From Saccharomycodes ludwigii (Eukaryota; Ascomycota; Saccharomycetes; Saccharomycodales; Saccharomycodaceae): a stretch of DNA of 64,000 nucleotides. The notes under the pieces are model-generated. The model worked only from the letters and a program-made list of their open reading frames with translations, was not told where the DNA came from and did no database searches. Of this stretch, positions 62,711-64,000 are shown piece by piece; the stretch's first letter is position 1, and every line of letters begins with the position of its first letter. The position numbers were made by a program, and so were the translations under genes. The DNA lies in NCBI RefSeq assembly GCF_020623625.1, contig NC_060200.1, positions 690,001 to 754,000 of the forward strand. The letters run 5' to 3'.

Positions 62711-64000
62711 ATGGCATCAGTTTCATCTGTTTCAGCTTATTTATCGTTACTGAAGGATCCTGATCAGTCAATCCAGCTATATGCTTTAAAATCTTTAAAT
62801 GATATTGCCGATAGCACCTGGTCAGAGATATCTAATAATATTTCAGAATTAGAAGAGATCTATGATGACGAGCACTTCCCAGAAAGAAAGTTGGTTGCTT
62901 TACTTGCTTCTAAGATTTACTATAATTTAGGGGAATATGAATCTGCTGTTAAATATGCATTGGCTGCTGACGAGTATTTTAATTTCAATGAAAGTAGTCA
63001 GTATGTTGAAACCGTTGTTTCTCAAAGCATCCAAATGTATATTTCTTTATCTACTTTTAACTATGAACACCAAGATGGTCCAAAAAAAATAGACTCCAAG
63101 TTGAGTAATATTTTCGAAAAAATGATTGAAAACTGTATCAAAATATCTGAATTCAAATTAGCATTGGGTATCGCTTTAGATGCTTTTAGACTAGATATTG
63201 TTGAGAAAATTTTAGAATCAAGAAAAACTGAAGATAATGAAGCTAATTGCTTGAAATTAATCAATTATGTCTTATCATGTGCAATTACCACTGTTTCTTC
63301 AACACCATTCAAAGATATGGTTTTAAAAAGCCTATTCTCCACCTTAATCTCTTTCAAGGCACCAGATTACTTTACTTTATCGAAAATTGCAGTTCATTTA
63401 AACGATCATCAATTGGCGTTTTCCTTTTTCGAGAGAATCAATAGTGATGGCAATTCGACATTATCGTATCAGATTGCATTTGATTTAGTTTCTTCTGCCT
63501 CTCAAAGGTTTTTGGAAGGTTTGGTTGCTACTTTGAATAAATTTGAGTATGATCCAAAATTATTGGAGATATTTTCAGGACTACCGACCGCAGACTATAA
63601 TAATACGTTTTTATTTAATAACAAGAATATCGATGTTATGTTGTTAGATAAAGCTAAAAACTCCATGGATGGTAAGTACTCCTTATTTCACAACGCTGTT
63701 AGTATTTCCAATGCATTTATGCATGCTGGTACTACTGATGATTCTTTTGTCAGATCTAATTTAACTTGGCTAGGGAAAGCCAAGAATTGGGCAAAGTTTA
63801 ATGCGACTGCATCGATTGGTACCATTCACAAGGGCAACTTTGTTATGGGCCAAAAGATTATGGCGCCATATTTACCATCTAGTCGTAATCCGTCCCGTTA
63901 CATAAAGGGGGGTTCTTTATATGGGTTAGGTTTGATTTATGCTGGTTTTGGCAAGGATATCATAGACTACTTGAAAGAACAATTAACCGCCAACAGTGCC
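62711..64000 (+). CDS. RPN2: Rpn2, 19S proteasome base subunit, 3'-truncated by the window edge
   Basis: 430 codons are visible with no stop (S. cerevisiae Rpn2 945 residues). It starts MASVSSVSAYLSLLKDPDQS, followed by IQLYALKSLNDIAD and FPERKLVALLASKIYYNLGEYESAVKYAL, which match the N-terminal helical domain of Rpn2. The visible end, KGGSLYGLGLIYAGFGKDI, is the first of the proteasome/cyclosome repeats that form the central toroid. Rpn2 is the largest scaffold of the regulatory particle and helps dock Rpn13. The start is the first ATG after the PACE-bearing promoter. Codon 14 is CTG and aligns with Leu, so CTG is not reassigned to serine. Confidence 0.95.
   Translation, partial: MASVSSVSAYLSLLKDPDQSIQLYALKSLNDIADSTWSEISNNISELEEIYDDEHFPERKLVALLASKIYYNLGEYESAVKYALAADEYFNFNESSQYVETVVSQSIQMYISLSTFNYEHQDGPKKIDSKLSNIFEKMIENCIKISEFKLALGIALDAFRLDIVEKILESRKTEDNEANCLKLINYVLSCAITTVSSTPFKDMVLKSLFSTLISFKAPDYFTLSKIAVHLNDHQLAFSFFERINSDGNSTLSYQIAFDLVSSASQRFLEGLVATLNKFEYDPKLLEIFSGLPTADYNNTFLFNNKNIDVMLLDKAKNSMDGKYSLFHNAVSISNAFMHAGTTDDSFVRSNLTWLGKAKNWAKFNATASIGTIHKGNFVMGQKIMAPYLPSSRNPSRYIKGGSLYGLGLIYAGFGKDIIDYLKEQLTANSA

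Overview
This window is nuclear DNA of a budding yeast of the Saccharomycetaceae/Saccharomycodaceae kind. It is very AT-rich, with many uninterrupted dA:dT runs of 20-37 bases between genes. The genes are compact and mostly intronless; the three introns found use yeast GTATGT donors, and each has a TACTAAC box. CTG reads as leucine where it can be tested (codon 14 of the RPN2 homologue). Gene identities were read from the translated sequence and remembered family features; no database search was run. I cannot name the species. Low GC and a gene order that looks unduplicated would suit Saccharomycodes or a similar non-whole-genome-duplication (non-WGD) yeast, but that is inference.

Layout, left to right: SNF3/RGT2-type glucose sensor (5' end outside the window), NUS1, ARF copy A, a 3.5-kb spacer with an LTR-retroelement relic, ARF copy B, RPL35 (intron), UFD2 (-), RBS1-like R3H protein, RDI1 (-), an OHCU-decarboxylase-fold protein, PP2A catalytic subunit PPH21/22 (-), an uncharacterised ORF, VMA1 with an in-frame intein, RPL41 (-, 25 codons), YDL183C-like mitochondrial K+/H+ exchange factor (-), SRF1, CDC53, LYS20/21, a U5-40K-like WD40 protein (-), INH1, tRNA-Glu(CTC), RPP1B (intron), a YDL180W-like membrane protein, VCX1, an uncharacterised Ser/Asn-rich ORF, AIM9, SPO22/ZIP4 (intron), SER3/SER33 and RPN2 (3' end outside the window).

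The gene order is informative. In S. cerevisiae these genes lie in two sister segments of chromosome IV (SNF3-NUS1-ARF1-RPL35A-UFD2-RBS1-PPH22-VMA1-RPL41A-YDL183C-LYS20-INH1-YDL180W, and RGT2-ARF2-RPL35B-RDI1-PPH21-RPL41B-SRF1-CDC53-LYS21-RPP1B-VCX1). Here one copy of each pair appears in a single interleaved order. The right end does the same for the AIM9-SER3 (chr V) and SPO22-SER33-RPN2 (chr IX) segments. This is what an unduplicated ancestor-like chromosome should look like.

Functionally the genes are independent housekeeping units, each with its own promoter. Shared regulation can still be seen. Rpn4-type PACE elements precede all three ubiquitin-proteasome genes (UFD2, CDC53, RPN2). A Ume6 URS1 box precedes the meiotic gene SPO22. 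Reb1-type sites recur between divergent or tandem genes, and Rap1-like sites precede the ribosomal-protein genes. The most interesting items are the intein with its catalytic residues intact, the retained U5-40K-like gene, the converted ARF pair with a switch-II substitution, and two ribosomal-protein introns with unusual 3' splice-site architecture.
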